64,000 nucleotides of DNA from JANYHH01 sp965249745. Lineage in GTDB: Bacteria; Deinococcota; Deinococci; Deinococcales; JAAFIG01. A program made the position numbers and the translations under genes. Location of the stretch: NCBI GenBank assembly GCA_965249745.1, contig OZ252252.1:2666001-2730000 (forward strand). Reading direction: 5' to 3'. The notes below the pieces were generated by a model, which saw only the letters and a program-made list of their open reading frames with translations, had not been told where the DNA came from and made no database searches. Positions within the stretch are counted from its first letter, which is position 1; each line of letters opens with the position of its first letter. Positions 16,399 to 24,865 of the stretch are shown in pieces.

Positions 16399-17000
16399 TC
16401 AACGGAGCAAAGAGAACGGGTTGATTGCCTGCCAGCCTGACTCGTACACCCCGAAATGCAAGTGTGGCGGTGTCCCTCGAGCATTTCCGGTGTTTCCAAC
16501 ATACCCGAGGACATCGCCAGGTTTGATAATGTCGCCCGCCACGAACCTGCCGTACTTGGAGAGATGCGCGTAATAGTACGTGCGCCCACCCGCACCCAAG
16601 GTATACACCACCTGACCGCCCAAGTTATTCGTCCCGACATGCACGACCAAACCGCCCGTCGCAGACACCACGGGTCGTCCGGCGGGAGCGAAGATATCCA
16701 GTCCCTCGTGGCTGCGCTGACCGTCTCGAGGCGCACCGAAGGTATCGGCGACCGTCGTGCGCTAACGCCCTCTACAGGTACGCGCAGCACCGTCGCAGGC
16801 GGTCTTGTGGACAGCTCCAAGCGATACTGCTGCTCGCGCAACCACGCCAGCAGCCCTGGATCGGTCGGGGCTTGTGTGGGAGTGGATTGCATCTCTCGAG
16901 GGGCATCCGCGTCATCGCTAGGCGAGGTGGTTTTTGAGAGCGGGATTTCAAAGCACCCACTCAGAAACGCTATCGCAGCCAGACAGTAAAACCGTTTCAC
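16399..17000 (-). pseudogene. Frameshifted M23 peptidase lipoprotein
   Basis: A peptidoglycan endopeptidase broken by one frame change. The first part, from GTG 17000, has a lipoprotein signal (FYCLAAIAFLSGC), a Pro/Thr-rich stretch and RVPVEGV. Near 16761-16766 the frame must shift to continue TTVADTFGAPRDG and the M23 domain. That domain keeps both zinc motifs: HxxxD in SHEGLDIFAPAG and HxH in PPHLHFGVYESG. Without the shift the first frame runs out of phase to 16329. The catalytic part is intact and a Met lies at 16671, but that start would lose the first motif. A sequencing error is the alternative. An upstream GTG at 17030 is also possible. Confidence 0.75.
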
Positions 17001-17030
17001 GCGGACAGAGTACGGTTGGAAATTGAGCAC

Positions 17031-17456
17031 GAGTTGACCGCAGTGTGAATCTAAAGTAGGACAGATTGCCTCGAGTAGAAGGGTGTTAGCTTGCTGTCAC
17101 AGATAGGCTTTGAGTGTTGAACTGTTACAACTCCGATAGCTTGTCTAATACGAAATAAACTGGTCACTCGAGACGGAGTAACTGTGACAGGTCCAAACGA
17201 TCTCGGCAGCTCTGAATACAGCTAGCTGGCTACCTACTGTCACGCTTGGCAAGAGGATTAAGCAATGAGGCGCATCAAATTCTCTCTAGCCGCGTGTAAA
17301 GTCAAACTGTGATCCTCATATAATCGGCTGAACGCGCACGCAATCCCTTTGATTTACAAGAATAGGCGCGTCTTAGACGATCAAATCGTTCAACAAACTC
17401 GTGTTCACTAATAGGGTGACTACCCTAGGTGTGCCGCGATTTGTTCTGAGGTCACA
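17031..17456. other. Intergenic region, no gene recognised
   Basis: 426 bp, more AT-rich by eye than the neighbouring genes, with only a few CTCGAG sites. I see no tRNA-like fold, no convincing reading frame and no repeat. The right end must hold the promoter for the RNA-ligase-like gene. Confidence 0.5.
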
Positions 17457-18074
17457 GTGAAACAGTACCCTTCTATTTTAAGAGACAACAAAAACTTTCT
17501 TACAGGCTCCCAGGCTTGGCTGTTCGACAAACTTGACGGCTCTAATCGACGCTTTGAATGGGATCAAAAACGTGGCTGGCATTTATTCGGTACCAGAACA
17601 CAACTGCTGAAACCTAACCACCCCTGGCTCGGTTCAGCCATTCCTATGTTTTTGACTCAGTGGGCTGTACCACTAGAGAATGTAGCCAGAACCCAAAAAT
17701 GGCAGAATATCACTGCATTCTGCGAATTCTGGGGAGCGAACAGCTTTGCCGGTTTGCATCGCGCCGAAGACCCGAAGCACCTGACCCTGATTGACATTCA
17801 CGTCTACAAAAAAGGGCTGATCGCGCCAACGCAGTTTTTGGACTTGTTCTCGGGCTTTGAAATCGCACGGTTTCTTGGAGTGCGAACGATGTCTCGAGAC
17901 TTAATTGAAGAGGTGGAAACGGGACAGCTCGAGGGGATGAGCTTTGAAGGCGTGATTGCTAAAGCTGGAAGCGGGCACGTCCGGGTCATGCAGAAAATCA
18001 AAACTCAGGCTTGGATAGATCGGGTGAAAGAAAAATTCTCGAGCGAGGAAGCCGCGAAAATCTTGAACAGTTGA
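17457..18074 (+). CDS. Small RNA/polynucleotide ligase-like nucleotidyltransferase
   Basis: A 205-residue protein with the ordered motifs of the covalent nucleotidyltransferase superfamily. Motif I is KLDGSN with candidate adenylated Lys25. A motif III-like region is FCEFWGANSFAG, motif IV is EGVIAKAG and motif V is QKIKTQAW. It matches minimal ATP-dependent RNA ligases of the RNA_ligase type; no OB-fold or extra C-terminal domain follows. It would join or cap RNA or nicked nucleic acid in the cytoplasm. The GTG start is chosen for GAGGT 4 nt upstream. It stands alone, convergent with xisI. The exact substrate is unknown. Confidence 0.7.
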   Translation: MKQYPSILRDNKNFLTGSQAWLFDKLDGSNRRFEWDQKRGWHLFGTRTQLLKPNHPWLGSAIPMFLTQWAVPLENVARTQKWQNITAFCEFWGANSFAGLHRAEDPKHLTLIDIHVYKKGLIAPTQFLDLFSGFEIARFLGVRTMSRDLIEEVETGQLEGMSFEGVIAKAGSGHVRVMQKIKTQAWIDRVKEKFSSEEAAKILNS

Positions 18075-18081
18075 ACTGCCC

Positions 18082-18102
18082 CTGACGCCAGGTTTTCGTC
18101 AG
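18082..18102. terminator. Short hairpin between convergent genes
   Basis: CTGACG (18082-18087) and CGTCAG (18097-18102) with a 9-nt loop, in the 48-bp gap between the convergent ligase-like and xisI genes. It may act as a bidirectional terminator; the stem is short. Confidence 0.35.
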
Positions 18103-18122
18103 CCAAGGCTCTAATGCTAGCC

Positions 18123-18467
18123 CTAGTTTCCCGTCGCAAATCCGCTGTGTTGACGCATAAAGGGAGTCAACCAGCCAATCACGATGCTCGCTTTTGATAC
18201 GCCTTGTCTGAGGAGTTCTTCGCCGACACCCCAATCTGTGTTGTCTGCGTGCAACCAAATTAGATTTTCACGCAGCTCCAGGTAAACAACGACATCCACG
18301 ATGTACTTTCCATTGATCCATCCCAGAACGACGATTTGGTAACGTCCGTGATCGTCGTCAAAAACTGGTTGGAATTCGCTTCCATCCGCACTGTGTTCTG
18401 GCATGGCGTCGCTCAGGACGGATCGGATGGTTTCTTGGATTCGGCTTGTGTTTGCGACTCGTGCCAC
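18123..18467 (-). CDS. xisI: XisI-like fdxN excision controlling factor
   Basis: A 114-residue protein matching the XisI family: FQPVFDDDHGRYQIVVLGW, DVVVYLELRENLIWLHADNT and GVGEELLRQGVSKASIVIGW followed by a PFMRQHSGFA ending. In cyanobacteria XisI with XisH is needed for excision of the fdxN element, but most homologues occur as solitary pairs with no such element. The GTG start at 18467 lies 55 bp inside the 3' end of xisH in another frame, so the pair is tightly linked. No element boundary or recombinase is nearby. Confidence 0.85.
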   Translation of the reverse strand: MARVANTSRIQETIRSVLSDAMPEHSADGSEFQPVFDDDHGRYQIVVLGWINGKYIVDVVVYLELRENLIWLHADNTDWGVGEELLRQGVSKASIVIGWLTPFMRQHSGFATGN

Positions 18468-18871
18468 GAAACAATCACCTCTGTTTCTGGATCGTACACC
18501 AGGACGTTCACTTGATTGCGTTGCAGTGTGTAGCGCACGAACTCGAGCTGAAAAAAGGTGTTGAACACCGTAACGGGTACGGCCAAGAAAAGTTTACGGT
18601 TTGGGTCGCGTAAGTCAAGCGCTGATAGGTAATTTCGGTACTGCCCGATGGCTCCATGTAATTCGCTGATTTGGGACAGTCCGACGAATGTTTTGATTTC
18701 CACGGCGATTCGCTCCAAACCGCGTTCCAGGGCTAGCACGCGTTCGGCTCCAAAATCGAGTTGCAGCGTGACTTTCCCTAGAAATGTGAAGGTCAATGGG
18801 TCTGCGCTGATCCTCCACCCCTCGCGCTCGAGGGCGTGTCTTACCGCCTCATGAAAGACATCTCGAGCCAT
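18413..18871 (-). CDS. xisH: XisH-like fdxN excision controlling factor
   Basis: A 152-residue XisH family protein, related to PD-(D/E)XK nuclease folds. Visible: MARDVFHEAVRHALEREGW, LQLDFGAERVLALERG and AVEIKTFVGLSQISELHGA, which supplies the ExK core, then IGQYRNYLSAL. The last 18 codons overlap xisI. The ATG shares its first base with the stop of the EtfD-like gene (TAATG), so xisH and xisI are translated as the tail of that operon. The role outside cyanobacteria is unknown; a nuclease-based defence or TA-like pair is one possibility. Confidence 0.85.
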   Translation of the reverse strand: MARDVFHEAVRHALEREGWRISADPLTFTFLGKVTLQLDFGAERVLALERGLERIAVEIKTFVGLSQISELHGAIGQYRNYLSALDLRDPNRKLFLAVPVTVFNTFFQLEFVRYTLQRNQVNVLVYDPETEVIVSWHESQTQAESKKPSDPS

Positions 18872-21003
18872 TAATCTCCGCTCGCTAGAACCGCAGCCCG
18901 GCTCGAGCCGACTTCCATTCGCCCCCGCTCGAGGTTTTCCAGCATCAACTCTGCCACGTCTTTGATTTGCACGCCGCTGTCCTGCGCCTCTGGCGTGCTG
19001 CTGAGCATACTCTTGCAGAATGGGCAACCGACCGCAACGGTCTTGTGCTCCTGACTCGAGACGGCTCTTTTGATTTCGCGCATTCGGTTGTCGGAAACGC
19101 GCTCATTGCCCGCTTCCTCTTCCTTCCAGAATTGCCCGCCGCCCGCGCCGCAGCAAAAGCTGTTGTTGTGACTGCGCTCCAACTCCAAGATGTCGTAGCC
19201 CATCCCCTTGATGACTTCCCTGGGGGCGTCGTACACGCCGTTGTGCCGTCCCAGGTAGCAGGGGTCGTGATAGGTGATGCCGCCGCCGCTGAACTCTGGC
19301 GAGTCCAAGCGGCGCTCGTTCACCAGCGTCTCGAGGTACTGCGTGTGGTGCATCACCGTGTAATTCCCGCCGAGTTGCGGGTACTCGTTTCCAATGGTGT
19401 TCATGCAGTGCGGGCAGGTGGCGACGATCAGTTTGGGTGCGACGCTGTTGAGGGTGCTGATATTTTTGGTCGCCAACTCCTGATACAGGTACTCGTTGCC
19501 GCTTCGCCGGGCGGTGTCGCCCGTGCAGGACTCTTGCTTGCCCAGTACCGCGTAATTGACCCCTGCCGTCTCGAGCAGGGTCACGAAGCTTCGGGCGACT
19601 TTCTGGGCGCTCGGGTCGTAGCTGGCGGCGCAGCCGACCCAGTACAGCACGTCTGGATTGGGGTTCTGCCCTACGGTCGGCACGTTCAAGCCGTCCGCCC
19701 ATTCCAGGCGCTTGTCGGCGCTGATGCCCCACGGGTTGCCCTGGCGTTCCATGCCGGTGAAGGCGGTCTGAAGCTGCTTCGGGAACTCGCCTTGCATCAT
19801 CACGCGTTCGCGGCGAATGTCAATGATGTCCAGCATTTGCTCGTCTTGGGTCGGGCAGACTTCCATGCACGCGCCGCACGAGGTACACGCCCAGAGCGAT
19901 TCCTCGTTGATAGCGAATTCCAACAGGGGGCGCGGGCTAGGCGATCCCTCGAGGAAACTCGGTTTCAGTTCCAGCACGCCGCCGATCAGCGTGTTCAGCT
20001 CCATGCGCTTGTTGATTTCCAAGGCGGAAGGGGAGAGCGCCTTGCCGGTCGCGTTCGCCGGGCAGACATCCTGGCAGCGGTTGCATTGAATGCAGGCGTA
20101 CGCGTCCAGAATGCGCTTATTGCTCAGATCTTCCAGTTTGAACGCGCCGAATTTGGGATTGTCGGATTCCATCGCGGATAGGTCCAGGAGCGGAATTACG
20201 CCGGTCTTCACCGGTTCGCCGTTCCTGTGCCGCTCGAGAGTGTAGTTCACGGGAATGCTAAAAATGTGGATGTGTTTGCTGCGGGCGAAGTACGGCAGGA
20301 AGACCAGGATGCTGCCCAGTGCGCCCCAGAAGGTCACGTGGCGGCCAATCTCGAGGCTCGCGTTCGTCGGTCCAATCCCGCTGATGATGGCGGCCATCAA
20401 ACTGCCGACGGGCTGGAATAGGTCGCCGCCGATTTCGTAGACCTTGAAGCCCTGACCCAAGAGGCGCATTCCAACGTGGAAGGTGATGAACAACGTGACA
20501 ATCGCGCTGTCGGTCGGAATTTTGCCGCCCCGGATCGCCTCGTGAAGCAGTGTGCGGGGATTGAACGAAAATGTCCTCGAGCCGTCGCTGGTCAGAAAGC
20601 GGCGAATCCACAAGCCCCATAGTCCCAGCAGAATTGCGGCGGTCAACAAGTCGGCGCTCAGGTTGTACAACGCGCCGTACCAGGTGTTGGAACGGACCTC
20701 GAAGCCAAAGAAGCCCTCTAAAACATCAATTACGTTCACTAATAAATAAAACGTGAAGCCGAAGAAAACGCCACTGTGGAGCGTACTGACCCAGACTCGA
20801 TCACGAAAAACCCTGGTTTGCGTGACCGCCAGCCAGAGCGCTGCGCCCATCCGAGCGGTCAGGTTATCGGTCCGGTCCTCACTATCGGGCGATCCGCGCA
20901 TCACGGCTTTATAAATCCGAGTGAAATACAGCGCTGCCCACGAGCCAAAGAATCCTGCGACCAGCACAAACAGAAGCTTCTCTACCAGCGAGAGTTCAAA
21001 CAC
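18871..21003 (-). CDS. EtfD-like membrane Fe-S oxidoreductase (heterodisulfide reductase-related)
   Basis: A 710-residue membrane protein. An N-terminal part of about 290 residues has six hydrophobic helices like a NarI/cytochrome b subunit. Then come two [4Fe-4S] motifs (CIQCNRCQDVCP and CTSCGACMEVCP), and a C-terminal pair of CCG domains (VGCAASYDPSA...CTGD; CPHCMNT; DPCYLGRHNGVYDAPR; SFCCGAGGGQFW). The order matches EtfD of actinobacteria, which passes electrons from electron-transfer flavoprotein to menaquinone during fatty-acid oxidation. That fits the acyl-CoA ligase 4 kb away, though no etfAB is in the window. Start ATG 21003. Confidence 0.85.
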   Translation of the reverse strand: MFELSLVEKLLFVLVAGFFGSWAALYFTRIYKAVMRGSPDSEDRTDNLTARMGAALWLAVTQTRVFRDRVWVSTLHSGVFFGFTFYLLVNVIDVLEGFFGFEVRSNTWYGALYNLSADLLTAAILLGLWGLWIRRFLTSDGSRTFSFNPRTLLHEAIRGGKIPTDSAIVTLFITFHVGMRLLGQGFKVYEIGGDLFQPVGSLMAAIISGIGPTNASLEIGRHVTFWGALGSILVFLPYFARSKHIHIFSIPVNYTLERHRNGEPVKTGVIPLLDLSAMESDNPKFGAFKLEDLSNKRILDAYACIQCNRCQDVCPANATGKALSPSALEINKRMELNTLIGGVLELKPSFLEGSPSPRPLLEFAINEESLWACTSCGACMEVCPTQDEQMLDIIDIRRERVMMQGEFPKQLQTAFTGMERQGNPWGISADKRLEWADGLNVPTVGQNPNPDVLYWVGCAASYDPSAQKVARSFVTLLETAGVNYAVLGKQESCTGDTARRSGNEYLYQELATKNISTLNSVAPKLIVATCPHCMNTIGNEYPQLGGNYTVMHHTQYLETLVNERRLDSPEFSGGGITYHDPCYLGRHNGVYDAPREVIKGMGYDILELERSHNNSFCCGAGGGQFWKEEEAGNERVSDNRMREIKRAVSSQEHKTVAVGCPFCKSMLSSTPEAQDSGVQIKDVAELMLENLERGRMEVGSSRAAVLASGD

Positions 21004-21293
21004 AGGTCTTTCCCCCTTTGAATAGGGAAAGTGTATCAGGCCCCCGCGTGTCGTGCGCGTGGCAGGCGACCCGGTTGGGATCGTCTCGAGCGAGCGGAGC
21101 GGTTTAACCGCAAGTACGAATCGTTTCCGCCCAAAGAAGCTGGCAGTACTCGGTTCCGATGCGCCAACATTGACCCCTCGAGTGGCGATGCAGTGAGTCG
21201 CTAATCTGTTTTCGGCGATGAAATTGTCGCGTTTGGATCTGAATAACCATCGGTATGTATGGAAGCTCGAGGCTTGGTTTGGAGGTTACCGCA

Positions 21294-21313
21294 TGAGGTC
21301 ATCAGTGACCTCA
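21294..21313. promoter_or_regulatory. Perfect inverted repeat
   Basis: TGAGGTCA-TCAG-TGACCTCA, 8-bp perfect arms with a 4-nt spacer. The size and symmetry suit a dimeric-regulator operator or a short hairpin; no T-run follows. Confidence 0.5.
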
Positions 21314-21375
21314 TAGACCTATCGGTTCCTCCTCAGCCTGAAATCAGGTAATTGGAGTCTGATGTGGGCGCGAAA

Positions 21376-21420
21376 CCCGATATCTAGTGGTGTGCATTTG
21401 AGAATACACATCATATCGGG
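21376..21420. other. Nested stem-loop
   Basis: Outer arms CCCGATAT (21376-21383) and ATATCGGG (21413-21420) enclose an inner near-perfect stem TGTGCATT/AATACACA. This could be a structured RNA element or a cruciform. Confidence 0.5.
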
Positions 21421-21500
21421 GTTAGAAGGTGTAGAATCTAATCAGTTGAATAGGAATCGCTTCGCTGATAACAGAACGAAATCGGGTCTTTCGGCAAAAC

Positions 21501-21530
21501 TTGACAACTCATTCTGCTAAGGACTAAATT
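21501..21530 (+). promoter_or_regulatory. Promoter of a leaderless gene
   Basis: A perfect TTGACA (21501-21506) and TAAATT (21525-21530) separated by 18 bp. The ATG at 21537 is 6 nt after the -10, so the transcript would begin at or next to the start codon. Confidence 0.7.
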
Positions 21531-21536
21531 ACGACT

Positions 21537-21770
21537 ATGCTCATCACAGAACGCTCCCTCACAACTACGCGCACATCAGGTCGAAGCCGTGTACTCAGCC
21601 CTAGCCAGGCTCCCTCGAGCCGCAGCGCTATGAGCACGACCTCTGTTAAGAGCATCTCGAGCTTCCTGTCAAAGGCGGGTGACCGTCAGAGTTGGTTGCT
21701 GTTAGGGCTGATCCTGATCCCAGTGATCGGTATGATTCGTAACTTCATGGCATTCGGCTTTGATCGCTAG
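21537..21770 (+). CDS. Small membrane protein of unknown function
   Basis: A 77-residue protein. Residues 1-47 are polar and very rich in Ser, Thr and Arg. About 50-72 form one membrane helix (SWLLLGLILIPVIGMI) followed by a short RNFMAFGFDR tail. It has its own strong promoter with a leaderless layout and is followed by a GC-rich hairpin, so it looks like a separate transcript. Not recognised as a known family. Confidence 0.6.
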   Translation: MLITERSLTTTRTSGRSRVLSPSQAPSSRSAMSTTSVKSISSFLSKAGDRQSWLLLGLILIPVIGMIRNFMAFGFDR

Positions 21771-21861
21771 ATTGACCTCTCAGCCTCGAGCTGGCAGCGA
21801 GCTTCTGACGACTCGAGCCTCCTAGAACTGGTCTCACGTGCGAGGGCGCACCGAAGGACAC

Positions 21862-21893
21862 AACGGGGACGGCGCGAACGCGCCGTCCCCGTT
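21862..21893 (+). terminator. Strong GC-rich hairpin
   Basis: A 13-bp perfect stem (AACGGGGACGGCG at 21862-21874, CGCCGTCCCCGTT at 21881-21893) with a 6-nt loop. A T-run (TTTTTT) comes 11 nt later. It most likely ends the 21537 transcript and insulates the next gene. Confidence 0.75.
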
Positions 21894-21934
21894 TCCGTGT
21901 CGGTTTTTTGATATAGACATGCCCAGCCGCCTCG

Positions 21935-21940
21935 TAGCAT
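21935..21940 (+). promoter_or_regulatory. Possible leaderless -10 box
   Basis: TAGCAT lies 5 nt before the GTG at 21946 and there is no ribosome site. Confidence 0.45.
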
Positions 21941-21945
21941 GAGCT

Positions 21946-24423
21946 GTGCTGAATCGAATTCCTCTTCTGGTGGCGATCACTTGGCTGACTGTGCTACTGA
22001 GCGGTTGTCAGAACACGCCACCGACCGAGACGCCTGATTTCAAACTGACCGTTGAACCCAGCAGTCTTAACTTGTCCCAGGGTTTGAGCGGCGAAATCAC
22101 CGTGAAACTCGAGCGAACCGGCGAGTTCACCGGGGCGGTCGAAGTCAATTTCACGGGTTTTCCGAGTGGAGTTATCCCGGCAAGTACCAGTTTGGCAATT
22201 CCCGCCAACACCTCGAGCGGCGTGTTGCGCTTGACCTCCACGAGCACCGCCACCCTCGGCGATGGGGTCGTGAACCTAGTGGCGACGGGCAACGGGCTGA
22301 AAAAAACCGCGACTCTAAATCTGAGCGTGAAAAAACCTGATCCCGATTTCAGTTTCACCGCCTCGCCCGCCGCTAGCAGTTTGGAGCAGGGGTTGAGCAA
22401 AACCGTGGAACTGAAGGTCACCCGCGTCGCCGGATTCGCCGGGGCAGTCCAATTCGATTTGGAGGGTGCGCCGACCGGCTTCACGAGCGCCGCTGTCACC
22501 ACGGGTTGTCCCTCGGGTTCGGCGTGCTTGAAACTGACGGCCGCCCCTGGAATCACGCCGGGCGTGTACCCATTGAGCGTGCGCGGCGTGAGCGGTTCAC
22601 TGAAGCGCAATGCCACCCTGGAAATGACCGTCACCAAATCCGCGGCCGTAACCGTCTCGAGCCTGACGGCCGCACCGATGACCGGGCCCGCGCCGCTGCA
22701 AACCAGTTTCGCCTGGACCGCCAAGGGTCTGACGGGGCGCACTCTGACTTGCACGCTGGATGTCAACAATGACGGTAAGGCCGATTTCACCGTGCCAGCC
22801 TGTGGCACGAACCAGCAGGCGTACACCTACTCGGCGGTCGGAACCTTCACCGCCCGGCTGACCGTGACCGACAACCTGGGCTTCAGCGACGAGAAAACCT
22901 TGCTGGTCAACCCGACCGACCCCAGCCTGACCGATGTCTTCTTCACCCGCTACGAGTGGGGTCAGAGCGTGCTGAAATCCGATCTGCGGCTCGTGGCGGG
23001 GAAGCCCGCCGTATTGCGAGCCTTCGTGACCTCGAGCAAGTCAGGTATTCCTGGAGTCATCGTGCGGGCCACTGGAACCGTGGGGGGCGTGGTGCAGGGC
23101 AGCCTCGATTTGAAAGCTCCGGCGGTTGTGCCAGTCACCGATGTGGAGAGCGACCTGAGTCAGAGCTACTGGGCGCTACTACCATCTACCTGGATCAAAC
23201 CGGGTCTCGAGGTGAAACTAGAGATTGACCCTGGGGGAGCGCTGACCGAATCCAACGAGTCCAACAACTCGCTGATCTTAAAACCAGAGGTTGGCTCGAG
23301 CGTCAAATTGTATCTGACCCTGGTTCCGGTCGTGCAGAACGGTGTTACCCCGGTCACGCCGGATCTGGCGAAACTCAAAGATGGCTTGCTGGCGTACTGG
23401 CCACTGGCTGACGTGGACATCGCGGTGCGACCACCCTTCACAACCGCCAGCACCGACCTGTCATCCATCCTCGGGCAGATTGACACGCTCCGCGACGCCG
23501 ATCAGAGCAACCGCTACTACTACGGCTTTTACAGCGTCGGTGGCGGCATCGGGTTTATTGGGTATCCGGTCGGGGCAGGCAGCGCCAGCCTCGGGGTGCT
23601 GGCGCACGAGTTGGGCCATAACTTCGATCAGTTGCACGCGCCCTGCGGCAATCCCTCTGGTCCCGACCCGGATTACCCGTACACGGGCGCACTAATCGGC
23701 TCGTGGGGTTTTGATGGGCGCAGCAACTCGCTGGTTGACCCGACCAAGAACAAGGACCTGATGAGTTACTGCGGTCCGACCTGGATCTCAGATTTCATGT
23801 ACCGGAAAGCCCAGATCTTCCTGGAATCGCACCCACCGAAAGCCAGCTCGAGCACTCCGCCAACGGATTTGCTGCTGGTGCGCGGGCAGGTTGTGAACGG
23901 CTCAATTCAACTCGAGCCGCTGGAACGCATCACCGGTTTGGCGCACGAACCCGACCCCGGACCCTACGAATTGAGGCTCAGCACCGCCACGGGTGAGCGC
24001 CGGGTTTCGTTCGCCACGGCTACCACCACCCACGAGGACGGCTCGAGCGCGGCTTCGATTTCGGAAGAGCACTTCAGTTTCACCATCCCCGATCCCGGAC
24101 ATATTGAAGCGTTGAGCCTGAGCGGTCAGGCCGGTCTGCGGTTTGAGCGGAGCGCGAAAACCGTCACCAGTCTCGCCACAGCCGATCCCAGAATCGTCTT
24201 GGAGCGTTCGGCTTTGAGCCTTGTGCTGCGCTGGAACGCCGCGCTGTACCCGACCGCCAGTCTGTCGCAGATAGACTCGAGTGGCCGTCGCACCACGCTC
24301 GCCCTGGCACTTACGGGTGGCAGCGCCACCGTAGATGTCGGCCTGGCCGGGCGCGACCTGGGACCGGGCAAGCTCGAGGTCAGCCTGTCCGATGGCATCA
24401 ACAGCGTCAAGCAACAGTTCTGA
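21946..24423 (+). CDS. Metzincin-type metalloprotease lipoprotein with Ig-like and PKD domains
   Basis: An 825-residue surface lipoprotein; lipobox LLSGC near residue 21. Two Ig-like repeats each open with SxxLxxGLSxxxxVKLxR and span about 27-130 and 135-235. A PKD-like domain at about 240-325 has the TYSAVGTFTARLTVTD motif. A CARDB-like domain with ESNESNNSL follows at about 330-445. The protease part has the extended zinc motif HELGHNFDQLH (HExxHxxxxxH), as in metzincins, then MSYCG, a plausible Met-turn. The C-terminal 180 residues are beta-rich. It would act at the cell surface; the substrate is unknown. Confidence 0.8.
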   Translation: MLNRIPLLVAITWLTVLLSGCQNTPPTETPDFKLTVEPSSLNLSQGLSGEITVKLERTGEFTGAVEVNFTGFPSGVIPASTSLAIPANTSSGVLRLTSTSTATLGDGVVNLVATGNGLKKTATLNLSVKKPDPDFSFTASPAASSLEQGLSKTVELKVTRVAGFAGAVQFDLEGAPTGFTSAAVTTGCPSGSACLKLTAAPGITPGVYPLSVRGVSGSLKRNATLEMTVTKSAAVTVSSLTAAPMTGPAPLQTSFAWTAKGLTGRTLTCTLDVNNDGKADFTVPACGTNQQAYTYSAVGTFTARLTVTDNLGFSDEKTLLVNPTDPSLTDVFFTRYEWGQSVLKSDLRLVAGKPAVLRAFVTSSKSGIPGVIVRATGTVGGVVQGSLDLKAPAVVPVTDVESDLSQSYWALLPSTWIKPGLEVKLEIDPGGALTESNESNNSLILKPEVGSSVKLYLTLVPVVQNGVTPVTPDLAKLKDGLLAYWPLADVDIAVRPPFTTASTDLSSILGQIDTLRDADQSNRYYYGFYSVGGGIGFIGYPVGAGSASLGVLAHELGHNFDQLHAPCGNPSGPDPDYPYTGALIGSWGFDGRSNSLVDPTKNKDLMSYCGPTWISDFMYRKAQIFLESHPPKASSSTPPTDLLLVRGQVVNGSIQLEPLERITGLAHEPDPGPYELRLSTATGERRVSFATATTTHEDGSSAASISEEHFSFTIPDPGHIEALSLSGQAGLRFERSAKTVTSLATADPRIVLERSALSLVLRWNAALYPTASLSQIDSSGRRTTLALALTGGSATVDVGLAGRDLGPGKLEVSLSDGINSVKQQF

Positions 24424-24527
24424 GGCGCGCCGCCCAGGACACAGTGAGGACACAGTTCCCGGATCGTGATGTTAAACTGCTGGACATTCAAGGCTCGAGG
24501 GACAACCTCGAGTTCACGGAGGCAACG

Positions 24528-24812
24528 ATGTTGTTACGGCGAATCTACGAGGTCATAGCGGCGCTGGTCGCGCTGTTCGGCGTGGTCTGCGTTATCGGCG
24601 GGTTCTACAATGCCGTCAACGGTAGCGGCTTCGATGCCCTGCTGCTCGGCGTGGTGGTTGGTGCTTTTTCTGCGGCGATCGCGTTCGTGATCTGGAAGTT
24701 CGCCTCGGCTTCGGCCGCCGCGGGCGTCAACACCCTCGGCGTGGACGAGAAAGCCGAGCTGATGAAAGCGGAGTCCTTGAAGCGCAAGCCCCCGAAGGCC
24801 GCGGCTCGCTGA
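24528..24812 (+). CDS. Small two-helix membrane protein
   Basis: A 94-residue protein with two hydrophobic helices (VIAALVALFGVVCVIGGFY and ALLLGVVVGAFSAAIAFVIW), then a polar Ala/Lys-rich tail ending PPKAAAR. The ATG at 24528 has GGAGG 5 nt upstream and is preferred to a GTG at 24444. I do not recognise a family. It may be co-transcribed with the next gene 53 bp downstream. Confidence 0.65.
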   Translation: MLLRRIYEVIAALVALFGVVCVIGGFYNAVNGSGFDALLLGVVVGAFSAAIAFVIWKFASASAAAGVNTLGVDEKAELMKAESLKRKPPKAAAR

Positions 24813-24865
24813 GCCTGGCACGGGCGGATGAAATCTGATCCCTTCGAGCCTGTCGCGTTCTCCTC

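Larger units (their letters stand above)
21004..21500. other. Intergenic region with two inverted repeats
   Basis: About 500 bp without a convincing gene, divergently flanked. CTCGAG occurs in its left half. Two structured elements are listed separately (21294-21313 and 21376-21420). Promoters for the EtfD-like gene must lie at its left edge. Confidence 0.5.
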
